Positions 38,283 to 47,491 are shown, counted from the stretch's first letter. The stretch: 64,000 nucleotides of DNA from Flagellimonas meishanensis (GCF_019880545.1 NZ_JAINVW010000003.1:1-64000); one strand, 5' to 3'. Made by a program: numbers and translations. The notes: a model not told the origin generated them from the letters alone.

Positions 38283-40148
38283 TTAGTTTGTCGTGTCGGG
38301 AATCAAAACCCCGTCCAAAACGTGAATAACTCCGTTAATAGCTTGCACATCCACAGCATCAATGCCAATTCCGGAATTACCAGCTCCATCGGTGACATCG
38401 GCAATGTTGTCTCCGGTACCAGAAAGATTGATGGTGATATTATCACCTTCCAAGGTGGGGGCCATGATTCCATCGGATAAATCACCTGAACGAATATTGG
38501 CTCCTGCGACCACATGGTGTTGCAATATAGGAATCAGGTCTGCTTCCCCTGGAACGGTTATGGCTGCAAAAGCAGCATTGGTGGGTGCAAACACGGTAAA
38601 GGGATCACTTCCGCTTCCTCCTTGTGCTGAGAGCACACTTACAAAATCGACACTGGGCGTCAATTCGGTAAGTGCTTGTACCAAGGTAGAGAAGTTGGGA
38701 TCAGCCACGGCAAAAGTAACCACGGTTGGCAAATCGATCACGGCATCCACGGCATGGATTACACCATTTGTGGCCACAATGTCGGCTTCGGCCACATTGC
38801 TCACTCCATTGAGCGTTACTCCATCATCCACATTAATATACAGGCTTAGATTCTCATCGGCTGCAAACTCGGCTGCGGTATTCACATAAGTATTGCTCAA
38901 CCCAGAAGAAAATGCCGCCGTGCCCACCACAACATGGTTGGAAAGTATGGCATTTATGTCGTTGGAATTTGGATTTGTAAAGGCATCAAAGGCTGAATTT
39001 ACTGGAGCAAATACCGTGAACTCCTCCATTTCATCAGAAAGTAGATCCGTAAAAGTAGTGTTTGCTCCGGCAGTCAATGCGGCTACCAATGAAGAAAGAT
39101 TGGGATTCGCCACGGCATGATCCACAATGTTTGGTAAATCTATAACAGCATCCACAATATGTACCACTCCATTAAGGGCCTTTACGTCAGCTATTTCCAC
39201 TGTGGACACCCCATTGAAGGTGACACCGCCTTCGGTATTGAAGAAAATACTCATGTTCTCATCCTGCGCACCTCTTGCCAAGGTTTTGTAGTATCCTGAA
39301 CCTAAGCTTTGTAAGTATGAGCTGAACAGTTCACCTTCGATTACGTGGTTCAATAAGACCTGGGTAAGCGTTTCCACTGGAATGTCCTCCAAGGCGGCTC
39401 CGCCCAAGAAAGTTTCAAAGGCGGTATCCGTGGGGGCCAATACTGTGAACGGGCCGTCTCCGCGCAAAGCGTTTGGCAGGTCTCCGTCGGCAGCAACCAA
39501 GGCGGCGACCAAGTTCTCCAAATTTTCATTGCCAATGGCCAAATCCGTGATGGGCACCAAGATGATATCCGCCAATTCATCCAAAAGAGTTTGGGGCAAT
39601 AGCACTTTGTCAATAATATGTACAACACCATTGGTCGTAACCAAATTGGCCGTGGTAACTTCGGCATCGGTATCGGTGGCATCTCCTATAAAAACTCCTC
39701 CGGTGGTGGACACAGTAAGTGTGCCACCCTGAAGTGTGGTCAATGTTTGCCCATTGCTTAAATCCGTGCTTTGAGCGGCGGTACCAACAATCACGTGATA
39801 CGTAAGGATGGTGGCCAACAGGTTTTGCAGCTCTTGGGTGTTAAAATCATCCAAGGAATCAAAACCGTCCAATTGTGCCAATAAATCTGCAAAAGCAGCA
39901 TTGGTCGGTGCAAACACAGTAAAAGGACCAGGTCCGCTCAAGGCACTGATCAGGTCGTTGCTGGCACTTTCATCAGCTTTTTGCAAAGCACTTACCAAGC
40001 TGCTTAAATCCGCAGTGGCCTGGGCAGTTTCAACAATATTATTTTGATTGGAAGGCGGAGGAGTGCCATTGTCATCGTCTGAACAAGACGTTAAGGTCAG
40101 GAAAAATAGCAACAGCGTTGCTGTTTTGAAGTTGATCAGTGCTTTCAT
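38283..40148 (-). CDS. Four-domain fasciclin (FAS1) lipoprotein
   Basis: 621 residues with lipobox LTSC (C22), so probably anchored in the outer membrane. It holds four FAS1 domains in a row (about 38-185, 198-338, 340-474 and 476-617), each with the FTVFAPTNAAF-type box and a GVVHIIDKVL-type second box (third and fourth copies: VNSAF, TNAAF and VIHAVDAV, VIHVLDGV). FAS1 proteins mediate adhesion to surfaces or polysaccharides. The domains are diverged from each other, so duplication is old. No gene is co-transcribed with it. Confidence 0.93.
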   Translation of the reverse strand: MKALINFKTATLLLFFLTLTSCSDDDNGTPPPSNQNNIVETAQATADLSSLVSALQKADESASNDLISALSGPGPFTVFAPTNAAFADLLAQLDGFDSLDDFNTQELQNLLATILTYHVIVGTAAQSTDLSNGQTLTTLQGGTLTVSTTGGVFIGDATDTDAEVTTANLVTTNGVVHIIDKVLLPQTLLDELADIILVPITDLAIGNENLENLVAALVAADGDLPNALRGDGPFTVLAPTDTAFETFLGGAALEDIPVETLTQVLLNHVIEGELFSSYLQSLGSGYYKTLARGAQDENMSIFFNTEGGVTFNGVSTVEIADVKALNGVVHIVDAVIDLPNIVDHAVANPNLSSLVAALTAGANTTFTDLLSDEMEEFTVFAPVNSAFDAFTNPNSNDINAILSNHVVVGTAAFSSGLSNTYVNTAAEFAADENLSLYINVDDGVTLNGVSNVAEADIVATNGVIHAVDAVIDLPTVVTFAVADPNFSTLVQALTELTPSVDFVSVLSAQGGSGSDPFTVFAPTNAAFAAITVPGEADLIPILQHHVVAGANIRSGDLSDGIMAPTLEGDNITINLSGTGDNIADVTDGAGNSGIGIDAVDVQAINGVIHVLDGVLIPDTTN

Positions 40149-40583
40149 TTTCTATATTTTTTTGTTTAACATCCTAAAGATATGTCTAAACAAAAATGGT
40201 TGCTTTTGTTTTAACTTTTTTATTAAAAGTTTAACAAAAATTAATAAACTGTAAGAATGTAAAAGCTCATTCTAATATTCGGATGATTAATAATTCATTC
40301 AAATACAGCACTTTAAATGTATAAATTTATACCACAATTCGAATATAATTTGTATTGGAGCTATTTTTGTATCTATTTGAAGCTCTTTTATTTTGTTCAT
40401 TTTTTTAGGAAAATTGATAATCATAATTAGTGTTGCTGATATCGCTGATAATCCTATGAAATTTCTATATAACGGCACGATTGTTATCGAAATCAATTCC
40501 GTTTCAACGACTTTAAATTCTGAAATGGTCATTAATCCTTTGAATGGTGATCATTTTGTATTTTTGCACGGAATTTGGATGTA
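40149..40583. other. AT-rich intergenic region (435 bases)
   Basis: No convincing gene. It is markedly AT-rich, with T/A runs near the fasciclin start and ATTAATAA-like stretches. A 77-codon minus-strand open frame (40299-40532) is compositionally unlike its neighbours and lacks recognisable domains. The right end holds the mnmA -7 box at 40559-40566; the left end should hold the fasciclin promoter. Confidence 0.7.
40559..40566 (+). promoter_or_regulatory. -7 box of mnmA
   Basis: TATTTTTG is an exact TAnnTTTG match, 17 bases before the ATG at 40584. A TTG in CCTTTGAATGG lies 16 bases upstream, a shorter spacer than the consensus 19. Confidence 0.45.
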
Positions 40584-41774
40584 ATGAAAAAGGTTGTAAT
40601 TGGTCTTTCTGGCGGAGTCGATTCAAGTGTTGCTGCCCATCTTCTAAAAGAGCAGGGTTACGAGGTAATAGGTCTTTTTATGAAGAATTGGGTGGACGAC
40701 TCGGTTATTATTTCCGAGGAGTGCCCTTGGGTCGAGGACAGCAACGATGCCCTGATTGTGGCTGAGAAATTGGGCATTCCTTTTCAAACAGTGGATTTAA
40801 GTGCTGAGTACAAAGAAAGGATTGTTGATTATATGTTCAGTGAGTATGAAAAGGGAAGGACACCCAATCCCGATGTACTGTGCAATCGTGAAATCAAGTT
40901 TGATGTATTCCTAAAAATTGCCCTGCAACTTGGTGCCGATTTTGTCGCTACCGGGCATTATTGCAGAAAAGAGGTTATCAAAAATAACGATGGATCTGAA
41001 ACCTACCGATTATTGGCGGGCAAGGATACGAACAAAGACCAATCTTATTTTTTGTGCCAACTTTCCCAGGAGCAACTTGCAAAAGCCTTGTTTCCGATAG
41101 GTGAGCTCACCAAACCCGAGGTCAGGAAAATAGCCGCTGAGAACAATTTGGTCACAGCCGACAAAAAGGATTCGCAAGGACTTTGTTTTGTGGGGAAGGT
41201 GCACTTGCCCGAATTTTTACAACAAAAGCTTAAACCCAAAAAGGGGATTATTGTGGAAGTTCCAAGTGAGGCTGCGCAGTTTTCAGTTTCAGCACCGGAA
41301 TTCCATAACAAGAAAGAGGAATTGGCCTTTAATGCAGAAAAGCCCAGATACACAGAATTGGATGGAAAAGTGGTGGGCGAACACCAGGGCGCACACTATT
41401 TTACCATAGGTCAGCGAAAGGGCCTCAATGTTGGGGGTACCAAAGAACCTTTGTTCGTAATCGATACTGATGTGGATAAAAATATAATCTATACTGGCCA
41501 GGGTAAATTCCACCCCGGTCTTTTTCGAAACACGCTTTTTGTCAACGAAGAAGAACTGCATTGGGTGAGACCAGATTTGGCTTTGAAAACGGACGAAACC
41601 ATGGAGGTCATGGCACGAATACGATACAGGCAACCCTTGCAAAAAGCTACCCTTTACAAAATTGACAAAGGCCTTTATGTCGATTTCAAGGAAAAGCAAT
41701 CGGCCATCACTGAAGGACAGTTTGTGGCTTGGTACATTGATGATGAACTCATCGGTTCCGGTGTAATTTCATAA
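40584..41774 (+). CDS. mnmA: tRNA 2-thiouridine synthetase MnmA
   Basis: 396 residues from the ATG at 40584 (a TTG three codons upstream is possible). The PP-loop is [12 protein letters not shown] (7-18). The catalytic cysteines are C100 in [12 protein letters not shown] and C201 in [11 protein letters not shown], which carry the persulfide chemistry. It thiolates U34 of tRNA-Glu, -Gln and -Lys in the cytoplasm. The stop is directly followed by the flavin oxidoreductase gene (1-base gap), so they are co-transcribed. Confidence 0.96.
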   Translation: MKKVVIGLSGGVDSSVAAHLLKEQGYEVIGLFMKNWVDDSVIISEECPWVEDSNDALIVAEKLGIPFQTVDLSAEYKERIVDYMFSEYEKGRTPNPDVLCNREIKFDVFLKIALQLGADFVATGHYCRKEVIKNNDGSETYRLLAGKDTNKDQSYFLCQLSQEQLAKALFPIGELTKPEVRKIAAENNLVTADKKDSQGLCFVGKVHLPEFLQQKLKPKKGIIVEVPSEAAQFSVSAPEFHNKKEELAFNAEKPRYTELDGKVVGEHQGAHYFTIGQRKGLNVGGTKEPLFVIDTDVDKNIIYTGQGKFHPGLFRNTLFVNEEELHWVRPDLALKTDETMEVMARIRYRQPLQKATLYKIDKGLYVDFKEKQSAITEGQFVAWYIDDELIGSGVIS

Positions 41775-41775
41775 A

Positions 41776-42717
41776 ATGAAAAACAGGATAACCCAACTTT
41801 TTGGAATTGAATACCCCATTGTGCAAGCAGGAATGATCTGGGCCAGTGGTTGGCGTTTGGCCTCTGCCGTTTCCAATGCCGGAGGACTTGGGCTTCTTGG
41901 TGCTGGGAGCATGTACCCCGAAGTATTGCTCGAACATATTCAAAAGTGCAAGGGGGCAACCCACAAACCCTTTGGCGTCAATATCCCGATGCTGTATCCA
42001 GATATTGACAAACTCATGGACATCATTGTGCAACAAGGGGTCAAAATAGTGTTCACTTCTGCTGGAAATCCCAAAACATGGACCGGTTTCCTAAAGGAAA
42101 AGGGAATCACGGTCGTACACGTGGTAAGCGGTGTCAAGTTTGCCCTAAAAGCCCAAGAAGCTGGGGTTGATGCCATTGTAGCCGAAGGTTTTGAAGCAGG
42201 GGGCCATAACGGCCGGGATGAAACCACTACTATGGTACTTGTACCCTCCGTTAAAGAACAAATAAAGATACCATTGCTAGCCGCCGGCGGTATTGCCACA
42301 GGTAGGGCCATGTTGGCCGCCATGGTATTGGGGGCAGATGGGGTTCAGGTGGGAAGCCGATTTGTGGCCAGTCCAGAAGCTTCGTCGCATGAGTTGTTCA
42401 AACAGCAGGTGGTGCTGGCCAAGGAGGGGGATACACAATTGACCTTGAAGGAGTTGGCCCCGGTGCGCATGTTGAAGAACAAGTTTTTTCAAGATGTCCA
42501 GAACGCCTATGCTAAGGGAGCAACTGCAGAAGAATTGAAAAAGTTACTGGGAAGGGCAAGGGCAAAAAAAGGTATGTTTGAGGGCGATATGGTTGAAGGG
42601 GAACTGGAAATTGGCCAGGTTTCCGGGCTTATCCATAATATTAAACCCGCTGCAGAAATTGTTCAAGATCTGATGGCCGAATTCCACTTGGCCAAACAAG
42701 AAGTGCAACGGTATTAG
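41776..42717 (+). CDS. Nitronate-monooxygenase-like flavin oxidoreductase
   Basis: 313 residues, TIM-barrel FMN enzyme of the 2-nitropropane dioxygenase/FabK group. IVQAGMIWASGWRLASAVSNAGGLG at the N-terminus, GVDAIVAEGFEAGGHNGRD and PLLAAGGIATGRAMLAAMVLGADGVQVGSRF are the standard FMN-phosphate and active-site segments, with the catalytic His in GGHNG. Such enzymes oxidise nitronates or reduce enoyl-ACP; the physiological reaction here is not clear. Follows mnmA by one base. Confidence 0.88.
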   Translation: MKNRITQLFGIEYPIVQAGMIWASGWRLASAVSNAGGLGLLGAGSMYPEVLLEHIQKCKGATHKPFGVNIPMLYPDIDKLMDIIVQQGVKIVFTSAGNPKTWTGFLKEKGITVVHVVSGVKFALKAQEAGVDAIVAEGFEAGGHNGRDETTTMVLVPSVKEQIKIPLLAAGGIATGRAMLAAMVLGADGVQVGSRFVASPEASSHELFKQQVVLAKEGDTQLTLKELAPVRMLKNKFFQDVQNAYAKGATAEELKKLLGRARAKKGMFEGDMVEGELEIGQVSGLIHNIKPAAEIVQDLMAEFHLAKQEVQRY

Positions 42718-42766
42718 CACCTTGACCCCATTTCAAGGACATTTTTTTATATATTTAGCGTTGCGC

Positions 42767-43252
42767 ATGAGAACACTGATCCCCACACTGGTATTTTTTA
42801 TGCTCGTTTCCTATGCCCATGGTCAAGTGGAACGGGACAAAGCACTTCATTTTTTGGGGGGCAATCTGTTTGGGCTGGCAGGAGCTGGCATTGCCAAACA
42901 GGCTTCAGACGGTAACCGTATATGGACTTTTATTGGCTCCGTTGCGGGAAGTGCCATTATTGGAGTTGCCAAGGAGGCTGTGGATGCCGGGCAACGCGAT
43001 AATGGATGGGACAACGATGATTTGGCCGCCACCGTTTTGGGCGGAGTGACCGTTGGGGTGACCATAGATCTATTTTCAAAAAAAGATGACAAGCGGAGAT
43101 TACGGGGCAGCTATTCCCATAATCATTTTCAACGGCAAAAACTTAAACAAAAATCTCAAAACGTTGAGTTTGTGATGTTGGAAAACAAACTGCCCACTTT
43201 GAATGCGCTTGGATTGCCTGATGAGTTGCGTGGTTTGCCTTCTTCTTTTTAA
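42767..43252 (+). CDS. YfiM/DUF2279-like exported protein
   Basis: 161 residues from the ATG at 42767. A signal peptide (1-19, YAHGQ) is followed by a domain with ERDKALHFLGG, several small-residue helices (GLAGAGIAKQAS, FIGSVAGSAIIGVAKEAVD) and a conserved WDNDDLAATVLGG. The KALHF...AKExxD...DLxAnxxG order resembles YfiM-type putative periplasmic lipoproteins (DUF2279), though the lipobox is absent. Its last three bases overlap the stop of the minus-strand gene fragment. Function unknown. Confidence 0.7.
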   Translation: MRTLIPTLVFFMLVSYAHGQVERDKALHFLGGNLFGLAGAGIAKQASDGNRIWTFIGSVAGSAIIGVAKEAVDAGQRDNGWDNDDLAATVLGGVTVGVTIDLFSKKDDKRRLRGSYSHNHFQRQKLKQKSQNVEFVMLENKLPTLNALGLPDELRGLPSSF

Positions 43253-43407
43253 AAAAGCCCCCTAGCTTTTAGTTCTAAATATTTGTTGATTGTGTTGACG
43301 GTCAGGTTTTCTGGTTTCGTCAATATGGTTTGGGAGCCCATGGTGATCGCTTTTTCAAATGCGATCCATTTTTCCTTATTTTGCTTCACAAAGGCAGCTT
43401 CGCGCAT
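43249..43407 (-). pseudogene. Truncated stage II sporulation protein M-like fragment
   Basis: A 52-codon frame on the minus strand begins MREAAFVKQNKEKWIAFEKA, the characteristic N-terminus of Bacteroidota SpoIIM-like membrane proteins (normally more than 300 residues), then KPENLTVNTINKYLELKA, which looks like the next conserved segment with about 17 residues missing between, and ends in RGLF and a stop. In many flavobacteria a full-length copy is divergent from the RDD gene, exactly the position seen here (starts 35 bases apart). I read it as the remnant of an inactivated gene. It covers most of the 189-base gap. Confidence 0.6.
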
Positions 43408-43432
43408 AAGTGGAAATTCCTAAAGCTAAAAT

Positions 43433-43440
43433 TACGTTTA
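43433..43440 (+). promoter_or_regulatory. -7-like box against the RDD gene start
   Basis: TACGTTTA ends one base before the ATG at 43442. It is close to the TAnnTTTG consensus, and if it is used the RDD mRNA would have essentially no leader. A -33 TTG is not obvious. Confidence 0.3.
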
Positions 43441-43441
43441 T

Positions 43442-44167
43442 ATGGGTAACCTGCAAATCAATACTTCCCAAAATGTCAATTTGGATTATAAGATTGTTAG
43501 CATTGGGGAGCGTATCGTTGCCTTTTTGATCGATGGTCTTATTTTGTATATGTATGCCTATTTGGTGAGTTTGATTAGCGATGCAATCGGCTACGTTTAC
43601 GAAGACACCTGGACCCAACGCGGGCTAGCTTCCCTGATTTTTTTGCCGGCCATGTTCTATTCCCTGTTGATGCACAGCCTGTTCAACGGGCAGACCGTGG
43701 GCAAGATGCTTATGAAGATGCGGGTGGTGCGACTGGATGGCACTCCGGTGCATTGGAGCAATCTTCTCGTGCGTTGGATGCTTCGGTTGGTGGACATCTG
43801 GCTTTTTTTGGGTTCCATTGGTATCTTGAGCATTCTTTTTTCGGAAAAAAGACAGCGAATTGGCGATGCCGCCGCCGGCACGGTGGTGATCAGCACCAAG
43901 CAAAGGGCCAAGGTTTCCCATACCATTTTGGAGGAAATTGAAGAGACCTATGAACCACAGTTCACCAATGTGACGCTGTTGACCGACAAAGACGTTAGAC
44001 TCATCAAGGAAACCTTCCATATTGCCAAAAAAAGTGGGGACTTCAAAACCATGAAGGCGCTACGTTCCAAGGTGGAAGGCATACTCAAGACCAATTCAAG
44101 GCTGTATGACGTTCCATACCTTGAAACCGTATTGAAGGACTACAATTACTTCACCCAAAAACTGTAA
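43442..44167 (+). CDS. RDD-family membrane protein
   Basis: 241 residues. RDD helices: KIVSIGERIVAFLIDGLIL (arginine and aspartate of the first RDD segment), a second helix near 60-85 and a third with TVGKMLMKMRVVRLDGTPV, followed by LLVRWMLRLVDIWLFLGSIG and RQRIGDAAAGTVV, which give the second R-D pair. The C-terminal 70 residues are cytoplasmic and helical. It acts in the inner membrane, possibly as an ion exchanger or assembly factor. The TRIC gene follows by three bases. Confidence 0.87.
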   Translation: MGNLQINTSQNVNLDYKIVSIGERIVAFLIDGLILYMYAYLVSLISDAIGYVYEDTWTQRGLASLIFLPAMFYSLLMHSLFNGQTVGKMLMKMRVVRLDGTPVHWSNLLVRWMLRLVDIWLFLGSIGILSILFSEKRQRIGDAAAGTVVISTKQRAKVSHTILEEIEETYEPQFTNVTLLTDKDVRLIKETFHIAKKSGDFKTMKALRSKVEGILKTNSRLYDVPYLETVLKDYNYFTQKL

Positions 44168-44169
44168 GC

Positions 44170-44787
44170 ATGTTTTATTTGACCATTGATATTTTGGGAA
44201 CCGTAGCTTTTGCCATTTCTGGGGTTTTGGTGGCCATGGAAAAAAGATTGGACCTTTTTGGGGTGTTCATTATTGCTTTCGTAACCGCCATAGGTGGCGG
44301 CACACTGCGTGACCTTCTCATCGGGAATACGCCTGTGGCATGGATGAAGGACCTCACCTATGTTACCACCATTTTTATCACCGTGGTTTTTGCCATTGTT
44401 TTTTCCGGAAAACTGAAATACCTAAGAAAATCATTGTTCTTGTTCGATACCATCGGGATAGGGCTCTACACCATGGTGGGAATTGAGAAGGGACTCCAAG
44501 CCGAATTGATGCCGGTAATGTGCATAGCCCTTGGCACCATGACGGCTAGCTTTGGGGGCGTTACCCGGGATATTTTATGTAACGAGATACCGGTAATCTT
44601 CAGAAAGGAAATCTATGCAACGGCCTGTATCTTGGGAGGAGTGGGTTATTTTTTGTTTGTGAGGCTGCCCATTCCCCAAAACTACGCCTATGTTGCCGGT
44701 ATTTTGATTGTTATCATACTTCGACTTTTGGCGGTAAGGTTCGGCATAAGCCTGCCCACCATTTACAAAAAGCAGCAAGAAGGATAG
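44170..44787 (+). CDS. TRIC/YicG-type trimeric channel family protein
   Basis: 205 residues, seven membrane helices in two related halves. The half-repeats carry the glycine-rich signatures FAISGVLVAMEKRLDLFG with GTLRDLLIG and MTASFGGVTRDIL (the latter typical of the UPF0126/TRIC superfamily). Bacterial members conduct K+ or transport glycine. It is three bases downstream of the RDD gene, so both are in one operon, and converges with the two-component system (18 bases). Confidence 0.88.
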   Translation: MFYLTIDILGTVAFAISGVLVAMEKRLDLFGVFIIAFVTAIGGGTLRDLLIGNTPVAWMKDLTYVTTIFITVVFAIVFSGKLKYLRKSLFLFDTIGIGLYTMVGIEKGLQAELMPVMCIALGTMTASFGGVTRDILCNEIPVIFRKEIYATACILGGVGYFLFVRLPIPQNYAYVAGILIVIILRLLAVRFGISLPTIYKKQQEG

Positions 44788-44805
44788 GTCCTCTTTAATG
44801 GTGAC

Positions 44806-45504
44806 TTAGTGGCCCACTTTCAGGATGAAGCCCCGCCCGTGGACATTTTCAATTTTTATGGTTGGATCTTTTTCAAGATGTTTTCGAAGGTGCGTAATGA
44901 ATACATTGAGACTCTTTCTATTAAAATAATCGTTATTGCCCCAAATGCCCAAAAGGATATCTTTGTGGGAGCACAAATTGTTTTTGTGCTGTATCAAATG
45001 TTTTAGCAATTCTGTTTCACGGGCTGTTAGGCGAATGGAATCTCCTTTGTGCAAGAGCATATGGTTACGGCTATCAAAATCGTACGTCCCAATCGGAATG
45101 ATGTCGTCCTGGGGGGGTACAGGAGATGTCTTTTCAAGTCGTGATAAATGGGCCATGATCCTGGCCACCAGTTCTTCCTCGTCTATGGGTTTTTTCAGAT
45201 AATCGATGGCACCCAACGAAAACCCTTTCAGAACATCAATCTTAAGGGATTTGGCCGTTAGGAATATAAAAGGAATATTGGGATGCTTGTCCTTTATTTG
45301 GCTTGCCAGGGCAAATCCATCGGTATGCGGCATCATCACATCAAGCACGATGAGATCAAACAAGTTTTGTTCCATGATGGCCATGACTTTGGTTCCATTT
45401 TTTTCCCATACAACGTCCAATTGCTTCATCTTCAGATACTCCGATAGAAGATACCCCAAGGACTCATCATCCTCGACCAACAATATTTTATACATCATTC
45501 CCAT
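44806..45504 (-). CDS. OmpR-family response regulator (RprY-like)
   Basis: 232 residues if the ATG at 45504 is used; ATGs at 45498 and 45495 (MYKILLVEDDESLG) are equally likely. The receiver domain has the phosphorylation aspartate in LIVLDVMMPHTDG and lysine in FLTAKS. A C-terminal winged-helix DNA-binding domain (about 135-230: TARETELLKHLIQHKNN, VFITHLRKHLEKD) follows. It overlaps the end of the sensor kinase gene by a few bases, so kinase and regulator are co-translated. The target genes are not evident here. Confidence 0.92.
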   Translation of the reverse strand: MGMMYKILLVEDDESLGYLLSEYLKMKQLDVVWEKNGTKVMAIMEQNLFDLIVLDVMMPHTDGFALASQIKDKHPNIPFIFLTAKSLKIDVLKGFSLGAIDYLKKPIDEEELVARIMAHLSRLEKTSPVPPQDDIIPIGTYDFDSRNHMLLHKGDSIRLTARETELLKHLIQHKNNLCSHKDILLGIWGNNDYFNRKSLNVFITHLRKHLEKDPTIKIENVHGRGFILKVGH

Positions 45505-46813
45505 TTTTTACCAAAGGTAATACCAAAGCTATCCGCGTGCCTCTTCCGGGTTCGCTGTCCAAAATGATTTTGCCCCTAAAGCTATGCATTATCCTTTTTA
45601 CATAGCTTAGGCCCAGGCCATATCCCTTTACATTGTACTGGTCTCCGTTACCGACCCGGTAATATTTCTTAAAAATTCGCTCTTGTTCTTCTTTTTTGAT
45701 GCCCATTCCATTGTCTTCGATCACGATTTCCAGCTTATTTTCTCCCAAACGTGCATTTAATGTGATTTTTGGGTTCTCAGCATATTTTTTGGCGTTGTCC
45801 AACAAATTATTGATGGCATTTTCCAAATGGAAACGTTCCACATTGATTCGGTAGCAACCCTCGTCCAGCACATAATCAAAAGTTGTTCCTTCAATGGAGG
45901 ACAATGTTTCAAATTCCTTGCAGAGCTTCAATAGATGTGGCCGGAAATCAAGCTCTTGTGGGACCACCGCATTTTTTTTGTGTTCCAAGCTGCCCAGTTC
46001 CAGGACTTTGTCGATATGACCGCTCAAGCGTTCCGTTTGTTGTTTTATTAAGGAAATGACATGTTGCTGTTTGGGACCGGCGTCCTCTTCCAGCAATTTG
46101 GTGGCCAGACTGATGGAAAAAACAGGCGTTTTTAGTTCGTGCGTCAAGTTATTGATGAACTCGTTGGTAGTGGTGATAACGTTTCGTTGCCAATAATAGG
46201 TTCGCAATGCCCAGATAATGGCCACTACAATGCCCACTAGGAAAAGAAGACTGGGAAATGTCAATCCGTTCAATTGTCCCAAAAAATAATTGTTCAAATT
46301 TTGGAAATGTAGTTCCAGGACCAATCGTTTTTCCAACAAATTGGGTAAATAACCGTATAATTCAATGGGATAGGAAACCACATTGTCTTTCTTTCTTGAC
46401 ACTGAGGGCGATTGCAGATAGTAGATACTGTCCTTGGAAAAAAGATTGTAGGTAAAGTTTGCCTCAAGCCCATGTTTCACGAGATTCTCCGTGATGAAAT
46501 CATTCAAAAAATAACTGGATGCATCCTGTATGCTGTCCAATCCCAGTTTAAAGTAGGAACCATCCTTTTGAATGGCTTTGCCCACCAAAAAGGTAAGTTG
46601 GTTTTGCGTGGCAAGCCCGTCCTTTACCTCTTTGGCCGCATCCTGCACCTTACGGTTGAACTGTACCTTGGCAAGACTGAGGCCTATTTGCAGATATTGG
46701 TACTGTACCACTGCCAGTCCCAATAATGACACGGTAAAAATGATAATATAAATGTTCCTCTTTTTCAAATCATCGGCTAAGTAAATCAAATATATCCATT
46801 CCTTAAGTTTCAT
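45488..46813 (-). CDS. Two-component sensor histidine kinase (RprX-like)
   Basis: 441 residues. Two membrane helices (about 21-41 and 186-205) enclose a periplasmic sensor of about 145 residues. DHp motif NNLTHELKTPVFSIS with H225, catalytic ATPase motifs NNLLDNAKKYA, VIEDNGMGI and GYGLGLSYVK with a normal G2 box. It phosphorylates the adjacent response regulator; the pair resembles Bacteroides RprXY, linked to antibiotic/stress responses. Upstream, TTCATTAA occurs three times in 60 bases (about 46809, 46820 and 46860). Confidence 0.92.
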   Translation of the reverse strand: MKLKEWIYLIYLADDLKKRNIYIIIFTVSLLGLAVVQYQYLQIGLSLAKVQFNRKVQDAAKEVKDGLATQNQLTFLVGKAIQKDGSYFKLGLDSIQDASSYFLNDFITENLVKHGLEANFTYNLFSKDSIYYLQSPSVSRKKDNVVSYPIELYGYLPNLLEKRLVLELHFQNLNNYFLGQLNGLTFPSLLFLVGIVVAIIWALRTYYWQRNVITTTNEFINNLTHELKTPVFSISLATKLLEEDAGPKQQHVISLIKQQTERLSGHIDKVLELGSLEHKKNAVVPQELDFRPHLLKLCKEFETLSSIEGTTFDYVLDEGCYRINVERFHLENAINNLLDNAKKYAENPKITLNARLGENKLEIVIEDNGMGIKKEEQERIFKKYYRVGNGDQYNVKGYGLGLSYVKRIMHSFRGKIILDSEPGRGTRIALVLPLVKNGNDV

Positions 46814-46870
46814 TAATTTTTCATTAATGGAATTAACCCTTGGTTAAGGGAACTTACTTCTTCATTAACC
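46808..46870 (-). promoter_or_regulatory. Repeated TTAATGAA elements upstream of the kinase gene
   Basis: TTCATTAA (plus strand) occurs at about 46809, 46820 and 46860; the minus strand reads TTAATGAA. A CCCTT-GGTT-AAGGG inverted repeat (46837-46850) lies between. This arrangement in the 186-base gap suits binding sites for the response regulator (autoregulation) or a promoter-proximal operator. Confidence 0.4.
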
Positions 46871-46935
46871 ACATTCTGCTGTTAATGGGACTATATTGGC
46901 AAAGGATATCGGATACGGTCGTGCTTTGATCCAAT

Positions 46936-46965
46936 TTGGTTTGAACATGCCTGCTACTGTATTTG
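46936..46965 (+). promoter_or_regulatory. Promoter of the DoxX gene
   Basis: TTG (46936-46938), exactly 19 bases, then TGTATTTG (46958-46965), one mismatch to TAnnTTTG. The implied start is about 28 bases before the ATG at 47000. Confidence 0.55.
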
Positions 46966-46999
46966 CAATTTAAGGACACCAAACCAGAAATAGCACTAA

Positions 47000-47491
47000 A
47001 TGAGAGCAACAAACAAGAACAACATTTTGCCCATTTCCATAGGGTTGGTTTACCTGTGGTTTGGCATGCTGAAATTTTTTCCCGATTTGAGCCCTGCAGA
47101 GGGATTGGCAAAAAATACCATTCACGCCCTGACCTTGGGGATTATTCCCGATGATGTCTCTATCATGCTACTGGCGCTTTGGGAAACGCTGATCGGTATT
47201 TTCTTGATTGCTGGGCTTTTTCGTAGGACGGCCATTATTTTGGCACTGGTACACATGGTGTGCACTTTTGCACCATTAGTCCTGTTTCCTGAGGAAACCT
47301 TTAACCAAGGACCATTTTATCTGACCCTTTTGGGACAATATATTATGAAGAACCTGGTGATTATAGCGGCATTGGTCATTTTGTACAACGAGGAAACCAG
47401 CCGGGCAAAAAGTTACGCTGCCAAGCGAGGCCAAGTCACCGGTCTGTTAGGCATTAAGCTCAATCTTCAAAGATTTCTTCAAAAAAGTTGA
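47000..47491 (+). CDS. DoxX-like membrane protein
   Basis: 163 residues, four membrane helices. The first, LPISIGLVYLWFGMLKFFPDL, with Trp-Phe-Gly-x-x-Lys-Phe-Phe-Pro, is the usual DoxX/DUF417-type opening; later helices contain LLALWETLIGIFLIAGL and a conserved HMVCTFAPLVLFP. Members are linked to electron-transfer or quinone chemistry and redox stress; the role is not established. The last 32 bases overlap the 3' end of the convergent dienelactone hydrolase gene. Confidence 0.75.
   Translation: MRATNKNNILPISIGLVYLWFGMLKFFPDLSPAEGLAKNTIHALTLGIIPDDVSIMLLALWETLIGIFLIAGLFRRTAIILALVHMVCTFAPLVLFPEETFNQGPFYLTLLGQYIMKNLVIIAALVILYNEETSRAKSYAAKRGQVTGLLGIKLNLQRFLQKS

Noticed and set aside
40299-40532. 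77-codon minus-strand frame between the fasciclin and mnmA genes
   Set aside because: AT-rich stretch with Ile/Lys-rich composition, no domain; it looks like chance openness in AT-rich DNA.
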